From contig CALVTM010000001.1 in assembly GCA_944362615.1 (NCBI GenBank), positions 230,227 to 294,226 on the forward strand: 64,000 bases of DNA. The letters are read 5' to 3'. Positions 31,369-40,287 of this stretch are shown one piece after another (position 1 is the stretch's first letter; each line of letters begins with the position of its first letter). The notes beneath the pieces are model-generated. The model did not search any database. It worked only from the letters and a program-made list of their open reading frames with translations, and was not told the DNA's origin. Position numbers and translations under genes: made by a program. The stretch comes from an uncultured Clostridia bacterium. GTDB lineage: Bacteria > Bacillota > Clostridia > Christensenellales > Pumilibacteraceae.

Positions 31369-33993
31369 TTATCTAAGGTCAAGTGCAGTGCGCACGAATT
31401 TTTCAAACGCTTCTTTGCCGTGCGCATCCTCCTTGAATACCGCCGTATTGAAAAGTATGTTCTCGCATGCGTTGTTTACCGCGCTGCGCACAGCGGCGTC
31501 CGCCTCTTCCCGAGTCAGCGACATACCATATGTGGATATGAGCTGCTGCGACATATTGCGGTGTACCGCTATATCCTCACCTATGTCAGACCTCTCACCG
31601 GTCAGAAGCTTAGCCACTTCGGCAAGCTGTCTGTCCAGGCGCGCCGGAAGTATGAACATACCCATTGCCTCTATCAGACCTATCGACTCGCTCTTGATGT
31701 TCATATACTCCGGATGAACGTGGAATATTCCGTCCGGATATTTTTCGTTGCACCTGTTATTGCGAAGTATTATGTAAAGCACATACTCACTGCCGTCGCG
31801 GCGCATTATCAGTGTCGACGTATTATGCTGCTCCCCGTCGTTCGCTATTATGTCCAGCTCGGGCGCGTCATAGCAGTTCCACGCGTTTATTATCCTGTTT
31901 CCGAGCGCGCGCAGTTTTTTTCTGTCGTGAGTGCGGATAACAACCACGCTGTTGTACCAGTCGACAATGCCCGCTTTAGCGCCTACAAGAGTCCACTCTT
32001 TGCGGTTGCCGCATCCGAACATGGGGAAGAAATACTTTCCGCCCTGGAAATGCTCGTGCGCAAGTATCGAACCGCCGACTATCGGAAGCGGCGCATTGCA
32101 GCCTATAAAGTACTGAGGGGCAAAGTCTATGAAGTCCGCAAGCTTGTCTACCGTCGTATCGTCCAGCGTCATCGGCGTGTGTCTGCGATTGATCGCTATG
32201 CCGTGCTGATAGAAATACGCATACGGGGAGAATTGCCAGAACCACGGCTCACCGTTTATCGTCAGCGGAATTGTTCGCAAGGTCTGTCTCGATCGTCCCT
32301 GTCCGGCGTACCCCTCATTCTCCGCGCATATCATGCACTTCGGATACCCGGCGCTAACGCTCCGCATCTTCGCCGTCTGCTTATTGTTCTTTTCCGGCTT
32401 TGAAAGATTTATAGTTATCTGCACTTCTCTTTCTGAGCCTTCGGCTATCCAGAATTTATTTCGCGCTATCGCCGCGCTTTTTACATAATCGCACGAAACA
32501 CAATAGTCATAGAATTTGTCAAACGCCTTTTCCGGATCGCGTCTGCGCCGTCCGTTAAACTTACGGATGACCTCGGACGGAAGTGCGGACACACAGTCGA
32601 ACAGCTCGGTCTGCACCCATTCCTCATCGGCTTCCGGATGTACTGTCATTGCTATATCACTGATAGGACGTATGACTTCAAGTGCGGTCGCGCTGTTATC
32701 TATACCGGGCGCGCATTCATTATAACTCTCCTCACCTATAAATCTCAGTACACGATTTATGGCATATGTCCTGTCCGCTCCGGCAAGACCGAGTTTTTTG
32801 CCCGCGTAACAGATCAGGTCAGATATATACTGGTCGACGAGCCGCTCATGCTTTATTCCGTCGTCTGTTTTCGTTGTGTAGAATGTGGGGGCGTAGCCTA
32901 TCGCCTTAGTATATCCGCTGCCTACCCGGCGCATAAAACTTCTGACCTTATCTTTACGCACGATGGAAACGGCGCAGCCGCCGAATCCGCCGCCTATCAT
33001 ACGTGAGCCGAGGCAACCGTCGCTCGTACGCGCAAGCTTCGTAAGTATATCAAGCTCCTTTCCCGTTACTTCATACAGCTTGCTCAGAGATTCGTGCGAC
33101 TCATTGAGAAGCGCACCGAGAGCGGATATGTCTCCCGTTCTCAACGCTTCAGCCGCCCGCTTCACCCTGTCGCATTCGCGCACAACGTGTTCCACTCTTT
33201 TTTCGACAACCGGACTAAGCAGATTGCGCACCAGCTCAAACGATTCGGGAGTAACATCCGCAAGACATCCGACGTCCAGCCTGCTCTTTATTATCGCAAG
33301 CCCCTCTTCCGTTTCCTTGCGACGCTCGTTGTACTTGCCGTCCGCAAGACTATGACGCTTGTTACTGTCCGTTATCACCATTACATAATCGCCGAACTCG
33401 ATCGGGACATACTCGTAAGCAAGCGTTTTGCAGTCGAGGAGAACCGCGCAGTCCCGCTTACCCATCGCACTCGCGAACTGATCCATAATACCGCAATTGA
33501 CATTGCAGTATTCACTTTCAGCCCGCTGAGATATTATCGCCGCTTTAACAGGATCCAGCTCCGCGCCCGACATTGCGGCAAGTGCAACCGCCGTCGCCAC
33601 CTCTATCGCTGCCGAACTGGACAGTCCGCTTCCGAAGGGTATGCTGCTGTCGTAAAGCAGATCACACCCGGCAAGAGGATAGCCTTCCTTCTGCATCATG
33701 TATGCGACGCCTGCCTGATAATTACCCCAATCCAAACTTTTATATGACTCAAGCGCGCATATGTCAAGCGTTTCAACACGTCTGAAAGTTGTTGCTGCTA
33801 TCCTTATCTTATCAGTGCCGTTTTTGCGCGCGTATACTTCGCAGCGCATGTCGAGCGCAGCAGGAAGTACTTTGCCGCCGCAGTAATCTATATGCTCGCC
33901 TATGATATTGACTCTGCCTGCCGCAGAATAGACGTCCGTACACGCAGAACCGAACAGCTGACAAAAGAGCTTTATATTTTCATGCCTCGTCAT
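31369..33993 (-). CDS. Fused galactokinase - galactose-1-phosphate uridylyltransferase
   Basis: One uninterrupted 874-codon frame. Residues about 1-385 are galactokinase: signature 'GRVNIIGEHIDYCGG' at 26-40, 'PFGSGLSSSAAIEVA' and 'MIGGGFGGCAVS'. Residues about 390-874 are a type-2 (Gram-positive) GalT, with 'TYAINRVLRFIGEESYNE' at its start and 'GGSILAHEHFQGGKYFFPM', which carries the His-x-His nucleophile region. Both parts match the full lengths of the separate enzymes, so it should convert galactose through Gal-1-P to UDP-galactose in one polypeptide. GGAG lies 9 nt before the start. Confidence 0.93.
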   Translation of the reverse strand: MTRHENIKLFCQLFGSACTDVYSAAGRVNIIGEHIDYCGGKVLPAALDMRCEVYARKNGTDKIRIAATTFRRVETLDICALESYKSLDWGNYQAGVAYMMQKEGYPLAGCDLLYDSSIPFGSGLSSSAAIEVATAVALAAMSGAELDPVKAAIISQRAESEYCNVNCGIMDQFASAMGKRDCAVLLDCKTLAYEYVPIEFGDYVMVITDSNKRHSLADGKYNERRKETEEGLAIIKSRLDVGCLADVTPESFELVRNLLSPVVEKRVEHVVRECDRVKRAAEALRTGDISALGALLNESHESLSKLYEVTGKELDILTKLARTSDGCLGSRMIGGGFGGCAVSIVRKDKVRSFMRRVGSGYTKAIGYAPTFYTTKTDDGIKHERLVDQYISDLICYAGKKLGLAGADRTYAINRVLRFIGEESYNECAPGIDNSATALEVIRPISDIAMTVHPEADEEWVQTELFDCVSALPSEVIRKFNGRRRRDPEKAFDKFYDYCVSCDYVKSAAIARNKFWIAEGSEREVQITINLSKPEKNNKQTAKMRSVSAGYPKCMICAENEGYAGQGRSRQTLRTIPLTINGEPWFWQFSPYAYFYQHGIAINRRHTPMTLDDTTVDKLADFIDFAPQYFIGCNAPLPIVGGSILAHEHFQGGKYFFPMFGCGNRKEWTLVGAKAGIVDWYNSVVVIRTHDRKKLRALGNRIINAWNCYDAPELDIIANDGEQHNTSTLIMRRDGSEYVLYIILRNNRCNEKYPDGIFHVHPEYMNIKSESIGLIEAMGMFILPARLDRQLAEVAKLLTGERSDIGEDIAVHRNMSQQLISTYGMSLTREEADAAVRSAVNNACENILFNTAVFKEDAHGKEAFEKFVRTALDLR

Positions 33994-33997
33994 ATTT

Positions 33998-34879
33998 TCA
34001 CACTCCTGTGTTACCGAGTATTTCTATTTCAATACCGGTAGTTTTGCTTTGTCCGCGCTCCAGACGGTAAACGTCCTTACGCTCGCTCCAATCCTCTGTC
34101 ACGCCGTCCCTGCCCGGCAACGCCGTCATAGGTTCAAGGCACAGAAAAGGAACCTCTCGTTTTTCCAGATGCCACAGACCGATATACGGCATTCCCGTGT
34201 AGCGCAGAGCCAAAGCCATACCGCCGTCTTTTTTCAGTATAACCGCCTCGCCGTTTGTACCGTCCAGCATAAGCGCATCGTTATCGAACAGTGAGTGTCG
34301 CAGCTTGATCCCGTTGCCGCAAAGCGCATACTCTTCACGTTTGCCTGTATCCAGCACGCCGTCGCTCATTACGCATTTATGCACATCGCCGGCTTTCGGA
34401 AAACATACAGAATACTCGGAAAATTCATGCCCGCTTTCTATCGGAACATTCAGCCATGGATGAAAGCCCATTGTATAATACATTTCCCCAACGCCCGTGT
34501 TCGTTACTGTCGCGTCCACGTTAAGACACTTTCCGGTCACCGTATACGTTACGCGCATTTCGAAAGGGAACGGATATATTCCGTCCGTACCGTCGCCGCT
34601 GAGCGTAAGCACAAGTGCGGACGAGGACTTATGTTTCAGCTTCATTTCCGATGTATACGCAAACCCGTGAAGAGGCATGGCGTACCTTTTTCCGGCATAA
34701 GTCATCTCTCCGCCGTACACCCTGCCGCTTGTCGGGAAAAGTATCCCCGCTCTGTCCGGCCAGTAGCAACAAGTATCCTGCCAGATGTATTCCCGCCTGC
34801 CGTCAGTCAGCCCGACTATCTTTCCTCCGTATGTGTCTATCGTCGCACGCAACACTCCGTCGCTTATACTGATATTCAT
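33998..34879 (-). CDS. Aldose 1-epimerase (mutarotase) family protein
   Basis: 293 residues with the galactose mutarotase-like fold of the LacX type. Seen are 'GILFPTSGRVYGG' and 'MPLHGFAYTSEM' (His), 'MGFHPWLNVPI' (second His) and a C-terminal 'CLEPMTALPGRDG' (catalytic Glu). It would supply alpha-galactose to the kinase. GGAG lies 1 nt before the ATG, so the start may be slightly misplaced. It lies between the GH2 and GalK-GalT genes. Confidence 0.87.
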   Translation of the reverse strand: MNISISDGVLRATIDTYGGKIVGLTDGRREYIWQDTCCYWPDRAGILFPTSGRVYGGEMTYAGKRYAMPLHGFAYTSEMKLKHKSSSALVLTLSGDGTDGIYPFPFEMRVTYTVTGKCLNVDATVTNTGVGEMYYTMGFHPWLNVPIESGHEFSEYSVCFPKAGDVHKCVMSDGVLDTGKREEYALCGNGIKLRHSLFDNDALMLDGTNGEAVILKKDGGMALALRYTGMPYIGLWHLEKREVPFLCLEPMTALPGRDGVTEDWSERKDVYRLERGQSKTTGIEIEILGNTGV

Positions 34880-34898
34880 ACTCCAACTTCCGTTATTT

Positions 34899-37292
34899 TT
34901 ATTCTACGTCTACCTTCGCTTCAGCTTCTCCGTATTCGCTTACGGCAGTAAGTTTTATTCTGCCTTTTCCCGTAGGTTTTACGACCGCAACGGCTTCCCC
35001 GAGATAAGTGTCCGTATCGCTTCCGCAGAATCCGTCCGGATTGAACGGACATGCGTGTCCGAGTCCTATTAGTTCGCCGCCGTCTGCTTTTACGCTTATC
35101 CTGCCTCTTGTCATCGGTTTTACGATACCGTGACTGTCTGTATACTTCAGACGGATATATGCAAGACCTTCAGCGGATATATGACTGTCTTCCGGAAGCG
35201 CCGTCAGCATCGTTTCCTTTCCCGCCGTCGTAAGCGACGTGCGCGCAAGCTCGTTACCGTTCTTATCATAAGATACAGCAGTCAGCGTACCGCTCTCGTA
35301 GCGGACGGGTATGACCGCGCGGCAGTCGTTTTTGAGCTTTTTGCTGCCCACCTTTCTGCCGTTGAGCAGTAACTCCACTTTATAGGCACGCGCATAAATT
35401 TCAGCTTTCGTACGCATACCTTCGCAACCGTCATAAGACCAGTTCTCCATTGCATTCGTGTGCTTCCATGCGGACGGCGAATGCTTTTTGCCTGAGTGGT
35501 GTACCGGAACGACGGCAAGACGTATCTTATCCAGCTCGAACGCGACACGGGTATATCCCGCCTCTCCGAGCTCTCCGCCGGTGATATCCACTCTTCCGCT
35601 TCCGGCAGTAAGCCAGCCGACTCCGAACGAAAAGTCGCTCGTGTGGTCTTCGTATACCCAGCTGCCTACGCCCACTTCACCGAAATAGTCCATGCCCGCC
35701 CAGACAAAGTCGCCTATAAGCGCGGGATGAGTCTTCGCGAACTCCCAGAACTTATACGCATCCGCACAGAATGTCTCGCTTCCGAGTATTATGCGGTCGG
35801 GATATTTTTTTACGTCCTTCTTATATCTGTTGATGCCGTAATTATATCCCGCTATATCCATTTTTGCATATGCGTCGCGCGTCTTTCGGTCACTGCCGCG
35901 TAACGTTGCTCCGAATTTCATGAAACTTGCGCCAAGCAGTCCGGCAAGGTTATTGAAGAACTCACTTCCTACAGCTTTTTTCTTTTTCTTCTTTCCCGAT
36001 TCTTCCGCCTGCCTTTTGGCGTTCTTTTCAGCTTTCTTATCGCTGTACTGTCCCATTCCGAGAGAGTAAAGGAAGTTGAAGAATATATTAACGCCGCACG
36101 TCACCGGTCTCGTATCGTCCATCGAGTGCAGGTATTTAGTCATATCGTCTGTGAGTTTTATGCCGCGTTCCTCACTCGTTTCGGCAACTTCGTTGCCCGT
36201 CGAGTACATAACTACGGACGGATGGTTGTAGTCCTTTTCGACGATGTCTCTGAGGTCGCGCTCCCACCAGTCCGCATGGTGCAGGGCGTAATCATATTTG
36301 TCCTTGTGAATATACCACATATCGACATATTCGTCAAGAACATACATTCCCAATTTATCGCATGCGTCCAGCATTGCCTTTGAACACGGGTTGTGCGCCA
36401 TACGAAGAGCGTTGTATCCGGCTGCCTTCATCAGCCGTACTTTACGCTCTTCCGCAAAAGGATGCGCTATCGCCCCTATAGGACCGTTATCGTGATGTAT
36501 GCAAGCTCCGCGCAGGACTTCCCTTCTTCCGTTCACTTCAAAACCTTTCTCTGCACTCCACTCAAGCTGACGGAAGCCGAAACGTATTTCCCGCGAATCG
36601 TCGCCTAATTTCACGCGCAGAGTATACAGCGACGGTTCGTCCGCCGACCAGAGTTTCGCTTCAGGTACCGCCCCCGTTATAACCGTCTCTCCGTTTACAG
36701 TTCCCGCACTGCCTTTCCACAGGACTTTATTCCCGTCCGCTATTTCTGCACTGACGTTTCCGTCGGCGTTTGTCCGCACGGTAAGCTCAAACGCACGTGC
36801 GTTATAGTCGGTAGTCTTTATACGCACCCCGTTAGGCAGTATGTGCTTCTCAGGCAGGACATAAAGATACGCCGGACGGTAAATGCCCGCACCGGTATAC
36901 CAACGGCTGCTCGGCTGCTCGGCATTGCGGGCTATCACCTTTATTTCATTATTTTTGCCGTACATCAGCTTTTCCGTAAGATCCGCCGTTATCGGAAGAT
37001 ATCCGTAAGGGCGGTACGCTATCTTTTCACCGTTGAGATATACTTCCGCGTCATGATATACGCTTTCCAGTTCAAGGTATACGAAAAAGCCCTTCCATTC
37101 ACTATCCGGAACAAAGGTCTTGACATAGATATAGTCAAAGCCGGCAAAGTACGCTCCGTTCTTACCGCTCGGATTGTCCTCCGATCTCTCTTCACAGAAC
37201 ATTGCGTCATGAGGAAGAGTTATCTCCCGGTAGTCGTCCTTTCCGTAATGCGCATACTTCCAGCCGCTGTTGAAATCGATTTTTACCATCAT
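34899..37292 (-). CDS. GH2 beta-galactosidase-type glycoside hydrolase
   Basis: 797 residues from ATG 37292 (AGGGG 5 nt upstream); a frame extending further runs through the promoter and is rejected. Domain order is sugar-binding 'FNSGWKYAHYG...LPHDAM', an immunoglobulin-like domain, a TIM barrel with acid/base Glu in 'MYSTGNEVAE' and nucleophile Glu in 'ILGSETFCADA', then C-terminal beta domains. A Lys-rich loop (ESGKKKKKKAVG) lies inside the barrel. No signal peptide, so it acts in the cytosol on imported beta-galactosides or related sugars. It is first in the Leloir operon. Confidence 0.9.
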   Translation of the reverse strand: MMVKIDFNSGWKYAHYGKDDYREITLPHDAMFCEERSEDNPSGKNGAYFAGFDYIYVKTFVPDSEWKGFFVYLELESVYHDAEVYLNGEKIAYRPYGYLPITADLTEKLMYGKNNEIKVIARNAEQPSSRWYTGAGIYRPAYLYVLPEKHILPNGVRIKTTDYNARAFELTVRTNADGNVSAEIADGNKVLWKGSAGTVNGETVITGAVPEAKLWSADEPSLYTLRVKLGDDSREIRFGFRQLEWSAEKGFEVNGRREVLRGACIHHDNGPIGAIAHPFAEERKVRLMKAAGYNALRMAHNPCSKAMLDACDKLGMYVLDEYVDMWYIHKDKYDYALHHADWWERDLRDIVEKDYNHPSVVMYSTGNEVAETSEERGIKLTDDMTKYLHSMDDTRPVTCGVNIFFNFLYSLGMGQYSDKKAEKNAKRQAEESGKKKKKKAVGSEFFNNLAGLLGASFMKFGATLRGSDRKTRDAYAKMDIAGYNYGINRYKKDVKKYPDRIILGSETFCADAYKFWEFAKTHPALIGDFVWAGMDYFGEVGVGSWVYEDHTSDFSFGVGWLTAGSGRVDITGGELGEAGYTRVAFELDKIRLAVVPVHHSGKKHSPSAWKHTNAMENWSYDGCEGMRTKAEIYARAYKVELLLNGRKVGSKKLKNDCRAVIPVRYESGTLTAVSYDKNGNELARTSLTTAGKETMLTALPEDSHISAEGLAYIRLKYTDSHGIVKPMTRGRISVKADGGELIGLGHACPFNPDGFCGSDTDTYLGEAVAVVKPTGKGRIKLTAVSEYGEAEAKVDVE

Positions 37293-37325
37293 TATTTCCC
37301 CTTTGTAAGTTTTCATTGTCATCAT

Positions 37326-37354
37326 ATCATACCGGCGTTCTGAATTAAAGAAAT
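37326..37354 (-). promoter_or_regulatory. Weak promoter of the galactoside operon
   Basis: TATGAT (37326-37331) with a poor -35 (ATTTCT, 37349-37354) on the minus strand. A poor -35 directly next to the repeats at 37357-37384 fits activation by the divergent AraC regulator. Confidence 0.45.
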
Positions 37355-37356
37355 TT

Positions 37357-37384
37357 ATTGACAAGATATTGACATTTATTGACC
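37357..37384. promoter_or_regulatory. Three phased ATTGAC repeats, candidate AraC operator
   Basis: ATTGACA at 37357 and 37368, ATTGACC at 37378, spaced 11 and 10 bp so they fall on one face of the helix. They overlap the -35 of the AraC-type gene and abut the -35 of the GH2 operon, so one protein could control both directions. Confidence 0.55.
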
Positions 37385-37397
37385 TGTAATGTATAAT
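37369..37397 (+). promoter_or_regulatory. Promoter of the AraC-type regulator
   Basis: TTGACA (37369-37374), 17 bp, TATAAT (37392-37397). The -35 is itself part of the second ATTGAC repeat, which suggests autoregulation. Confidence 0.75.
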
Positions 37398-37419
37398 TTT
37401 CTTATCGGAGGTATGCCTT

Positions 37420-38274
37420 ATGTCTGCCAAACACGAGCTGAGAAAATACGACGGCGATGAAAAAGTTTGGGTGGGTAAATACCGTAATTCGCACAACCTT
37501 CTGCACTGGCACAGCGACTGCGAGTTGATATATGTCGAGCACGGAAGCATTGACGTGTTCTGCAGCGGTAAAAATTATCTGCTTACGCCGGGGAAAGCCA
37601 TGTTTATACAGAGCGGCGAGATCCACTACATGAAAGCGCGGGAAGAAACTTATCTGCTCGTATTCATCTTTGACGAAAGCCTTATGAAAACCGCTGCCGG
37701 TGCGCAGAGGCTGGACTCTCCTCTGCTGTCCGATGTATATTCCATTCCTACGGCATACAACGAAATCAAACGGGAGCTGTCCGATAAAAAACCGTTCTAT
37801 GCGCAAGCCGCGAATAATCGCATGACAAAACTGCTCATCGACATACTGCGCGGTGAACCGCTCACACTGATGTCGGCGGCCACGGAAACGGGGTTGAAAA
37901 CACTTAAACGCCTGCTTGACGACGTCGAGGATAAATACGCGGACTACACGTTTGAACGCGCTTCGGAATTCGCAAGCTTCAGCGAAGCATATTTCTCCCG
38001 CCTGTTCCATAAGCAGATGGGTATGACGTTCTCTCAGTACCTGAATAATGTGCGTATCCGTCATGCCGTTGAGATCATGCGCAACGAACCAAAAGTCTCG
38101 ATGACCGAACTTTCCATAAAAACGGGTTATACGACTATTCGCAACTTTAACCGCATGTTCCGCACGATCACCGGCTATGCTCCGCGCGAACTGCCGGAAG
38201 ATTTTCACTTCGAGGATAAATACGGATCCGAGGACACCGATCCTACGCTTGAAGGCTGCACTCTTGTCGAATAA
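37420..38274 (+). CDS. AraC-family transcriptional regulator
   Basis: 284 residues. The N-terminal half is a cupin sensor domain ('LHWHSDCELIYVEHGSIDVF', 'LTPGKAMFIQSGEIHYMKA'). The C-terminal AraC DNA-binding region has two helix-turn-helix units, the second with 'MTELSIKTGYTTIRNFNRMFRTITGYAPREL'. It is divergent from the GH2-mutarotase-GalKT-GalE operon and shares its 127-bp control region, so it is likely the galactoside-responsive activator. GGAGG lies 8 nt before the ATG. Confidence 0.93.
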   Translation: MSAKHELRKYDGDEKVWVGKYRNSHNLLHWHSDCELIYVEHGSIDVFCSGKNYLLTPGKAMFIQSGEIHYMKAREETYLLVFIFDESLMKTAAGAQRLDSPLLSDVYSIPTAYNEIKRELSDKKPFYAQAANNRMTKLLIDILRGEPLTLMSAATETGLKTLKRLLDDVEDKYADYTFERASEFASFSEAYFSRLFHKQMGMTFSQYLNNVRIRHAVEIMRNEPKVSMTELSIKTGYTTIRNFNRMFRTITGYAPRELPEDFHFEDKYGSEDTDPTLEGCTLVE

Positions 38275-38310
38275 TATTGCGTTTATTGCGGAATAATTTT
38301 GTTTTTGCTC

Positions 38311-38338
38311 TTGAAATTTTCACATAATATGCTATAAT
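38311..38338 (+). promoter_or_regulatory. Promoter of the cytidylate-kinase-like gene
   Basis: TTGAAA (38311-38316), 16 bp, TATAAT (38333-38338), about 25 nt before the ATG. Confidence 0.7.
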
Positions 38339-38363
38339 ATTTAATGATAAGGAGGGTAATATT

Positions 38364-38954
38364 ATGGTTATAACTATAAGCCGCGAATACGGCTCCGGAG
38401 GAAGCGAAATAGGTCACAAGGTAGCCGATCAGCTCGGTATCCCCTGCTATGACAAAACGGTAAACGAACTTACTGCCAGTCTTTCGGGATTCCCCATCGA
38501 AACAATAGCGGGCAGCGAGGACAAAACCTCAATGGGGCTGGACTATTCGGGATATGTCTACGGATACGGGCTTTTCAGCGCAAACCACTTTCTGCCGATA
38601 TACGACCAGATATTTATCGCGCAAAGTAACGCCATAATCAAGCTTGCGCGTGAAGGCGACTGTGTGATTGTGGGCAGGTGCGCGGCTGAGCTGCTCGGCA
38701 AACAGAATATCCCCTGCCTTAATGTCTTTATACACGCTCCGCTTGATGAGCGTATCGCACGCATACGCACCCGTCATAACATAACGGAAGCGGAGGCGCG
38801 CAGGTTCATCAGAAAAAACGACAAAGCGCGTGCCAATTACCATAAAAAATATGCCTTTACCGAATGGGGCAAAACACAGAATTATCATATGACGTTATCC
38901 AGCAGCATCGGTATCGACAAAGTCGTGAAGATCATAATAGAAGCCATCAAATAA
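38364..38954 (+). CDS. Cytidylate kinase-like family protein
   Basis: 196 residues of the cytidylate-kinase-like (Cytidylate_kin2) family. The N-terminal nucleotide loop is 'ITISREYGSGGSEIGHKVAD'. 'CVIVGRCAAELL' follows, then an Arg-rich LID region 'RIARIRTRHNITEAEARRFI'. Members are widespread in clostridia and the substrate is unproven. AAGGAGG lies 9 nt before the ATG. Its downstream terminator has been split by the IS element. Confidence 0.85.
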   Translation: MVITISREYGSGGSEIGHKVADQLGIPCYDKTVNELTASLSGFPIETIAGSEDKTSMGLDYSGYVYGYGLFSANHFLPIYDQIFIAQSNAIIKLAREGDCVIVGRCAAELLGKQNIPCLNVFIHAPLDERIARIRTRHNITEAEARRFIRKNDKARANYHKKYAFTEWGKTQNYHMTLSSSIGIDKVVKIIIEAIK

Positions 38955-39049
38955 AAAACGATCACATAATCTTATTACACATATAAAAAACCACCGGTAG
39001 CTGAAATGCACCCCAAAAGTTAGACAAAACTTTAGGAGGTGCATTTATT

Positions 39050-39454
39050 ATGGAAAGAAAGAAGAAACACAACACAAAATACTCGCCGGAGTTCAAAAAA
39101 TCTGTTATAATGGATATGCGAGAAAACCATTTGGCGTATAGAGAAACGGTGCGTAAGTATTGGAATACACGATCACGCGCCGAAGAAGATTTATACGTGC
39201 ATACCGTAAAGAAATGGGAATGCATATATCTGACGGAAGGAGCAGAAGGATTTATGACAGAGCGCCGAGGACGGGGATCAAAAGGCAGACCGAGAAAGAA
39301 GCCGTTGCCGACGGAAGTCGAGAACGATCTCATTGCCGAGAACCAAAGACTGAAAGAACGCAACGAATATTTGGAAATGGAGCTTGAATACTTAAAAAAA
39401 CTCGATGCCTTAGTTCGAGCGGAAGAGGAACGGAACGGCAGAAAGCCGAAATAG
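39050..39454 (+). CDS. IS3-family transposase OrfA
   Basis: 134 residues: an N-terminal helix-turn-helix region ('YSPEFKKSVIMDMRENHLAYRETVRKY') and a C-terminal leucine zipper ('LIAENQRLKERNEYLEMELEYLKKL') used for dimerisation and end binding. AGGAGG lies 9 nt before the ATG. The A7 run at 39394-39400 near its end allows a shift into the orfB frame. Confidence 0.93.
   Translation: MERKKKHNTKYSPEFKKSVIMDMRENHLAYRETVRKYWNTRSRAEEDLYVHTVKKWECIYLTEGAEGFMTERRGRGSKGRPRKKPLPTEVENDLIAENQRLKERNEYLEMELEYLKKLDALVRAEEERNGRKPK
39394..39400 (+). promoter_or_regulatory. Probable -1 frameshift site for OrfAB
   Basis: TTA AAA AAA C reads through seven A. After a -1 slip the orfB frame is open without a stop from here to 40287 and gives the usual IS150-type joint ('ELRHRFPLKALLKLSGLARS'). 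Confidence 0.75.
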
Positions 39455-39492
39455 TATCTGAGTTAAGGCATAGATTTCCGCTGAAAGCATTA

Positions 39493-40287
39493 TTGAAGTT
39501 GTCGGGTTTGGCTCGCAGTACATATTACTACTATCTCAAGCAGCAAGGAACAGACAAGTACTGTGTCGTTAAGCAAAAGATAGAAAAGATATTTACCGAG
39601 AACAAGCAACGATACGGCTACCGACGGATATTGCTTGTATTGCGTCAACAAGGCATAAAACTCAACCATAAAACAGTGCATAAACTAATGCGAAATATGG
39701 GATTACACGGTAAACGACGCAAAAGCAAGTACAAATCATACAAAGGCGAAGTGGGAAAGATAGCGGCGAACATACTAAGCCGTGACTTTGCGGCAGATAA
39801 ACCTTTCGAGAAGTTGGCGACAGACGTGACCGAATTTGCCGTATGCGATAACAAAGTATATTTGTCTCCGATCATAGACTTACATAATAAGGAAGTGATC
39901 AGTTATTCGATTTCAGCAAGTCCCAACTTTGCGCAGACGCGAGAAATGTTGCAAGGATTGTTCGATAAGTTACCGCAAGACGCAAGACCGATACTGCATT
40001 CCGATCAAGGCTGGCAATACCAAATGAAAGAGTTTCAAAGGCAACTGAAAGAACATAATATAATCCAAAGTATGTCGAGAAAAGGCAACTGTTTGGACAA
40101 TAGTGTAATGGAGAACTTTTTCGGGCGGTTAAAGGTGGAGATGTATTACGGCGAAAAGTTTCAGACAGTGGACGAATTCGTCCACTGTCTGAAAGAGTAC
40201 ATTCATTACTGGAACCACGAGAGAATTTCTCTCACTCTAAACGGAATGAGCCCGGTACAGTACCGAACTCATTCACAAGCTATTTAG
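39493..40287 (+). CDS. IS3-family transposase OrfB (DDE integrase domain)
   Basis: 264 residues as a stand-alone frame starting with TTG; the true product is probably OrfAB made by frameshifting at 39394-39400. The rve integrase core shows Asp in LATDVTEF, Asp in HSDQGWQY and Glu in NSVMENFFGRLKVE, with the Lys and Arg seven residues further on expected for IS3. An N-terminal HTH_21 region ('RYGYRRILLVLRQQG') is present. A 36-bp perfect palindrome lies inside the gene. Confidence 0.93.
   Translation: MKLSGLARSTYYYYLKQQGTDKYCVVKQKIEKIFTENKQRYGYRRILLVLRQQGIKLNHKTVHKLMRNMGLHGKRRKSKYKSYKGEVGKIAANILSRDFAADKPFEKLATDVTEFAVCDNKVYLSPIIDLHNKEVISYSISASPNFAQTREMLQGLFDKLPQDARPILHSDQGWQYQMKEFQRQLKEHNIIQSMSRKGNCLDNSVMENFFGRLKVEMYYGEKFQTVDEFVHCLKEYIHYWNHERISLTLNGMSPVQYRTHSQAI
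40159..40194. repeat. 36-bp perfect palindrome inside the transposase gene
   Basis: From TTTCAGACAGTGG to CCACTGTCTGAAA with central GAATTC, every base is self-complementary. It encodes part of the OrfB C-terminal region. In mRNA it would form a long hairpin. Confidence 0.9.

Noticed and set aside
31369..33993. The GalK-GalT joint as an assembly or frameshift artefact.
   Set aside because: The frame is continuous, both domains are full length and the linker sequence looks natural; an artefact cannot be fully excluded without reads.
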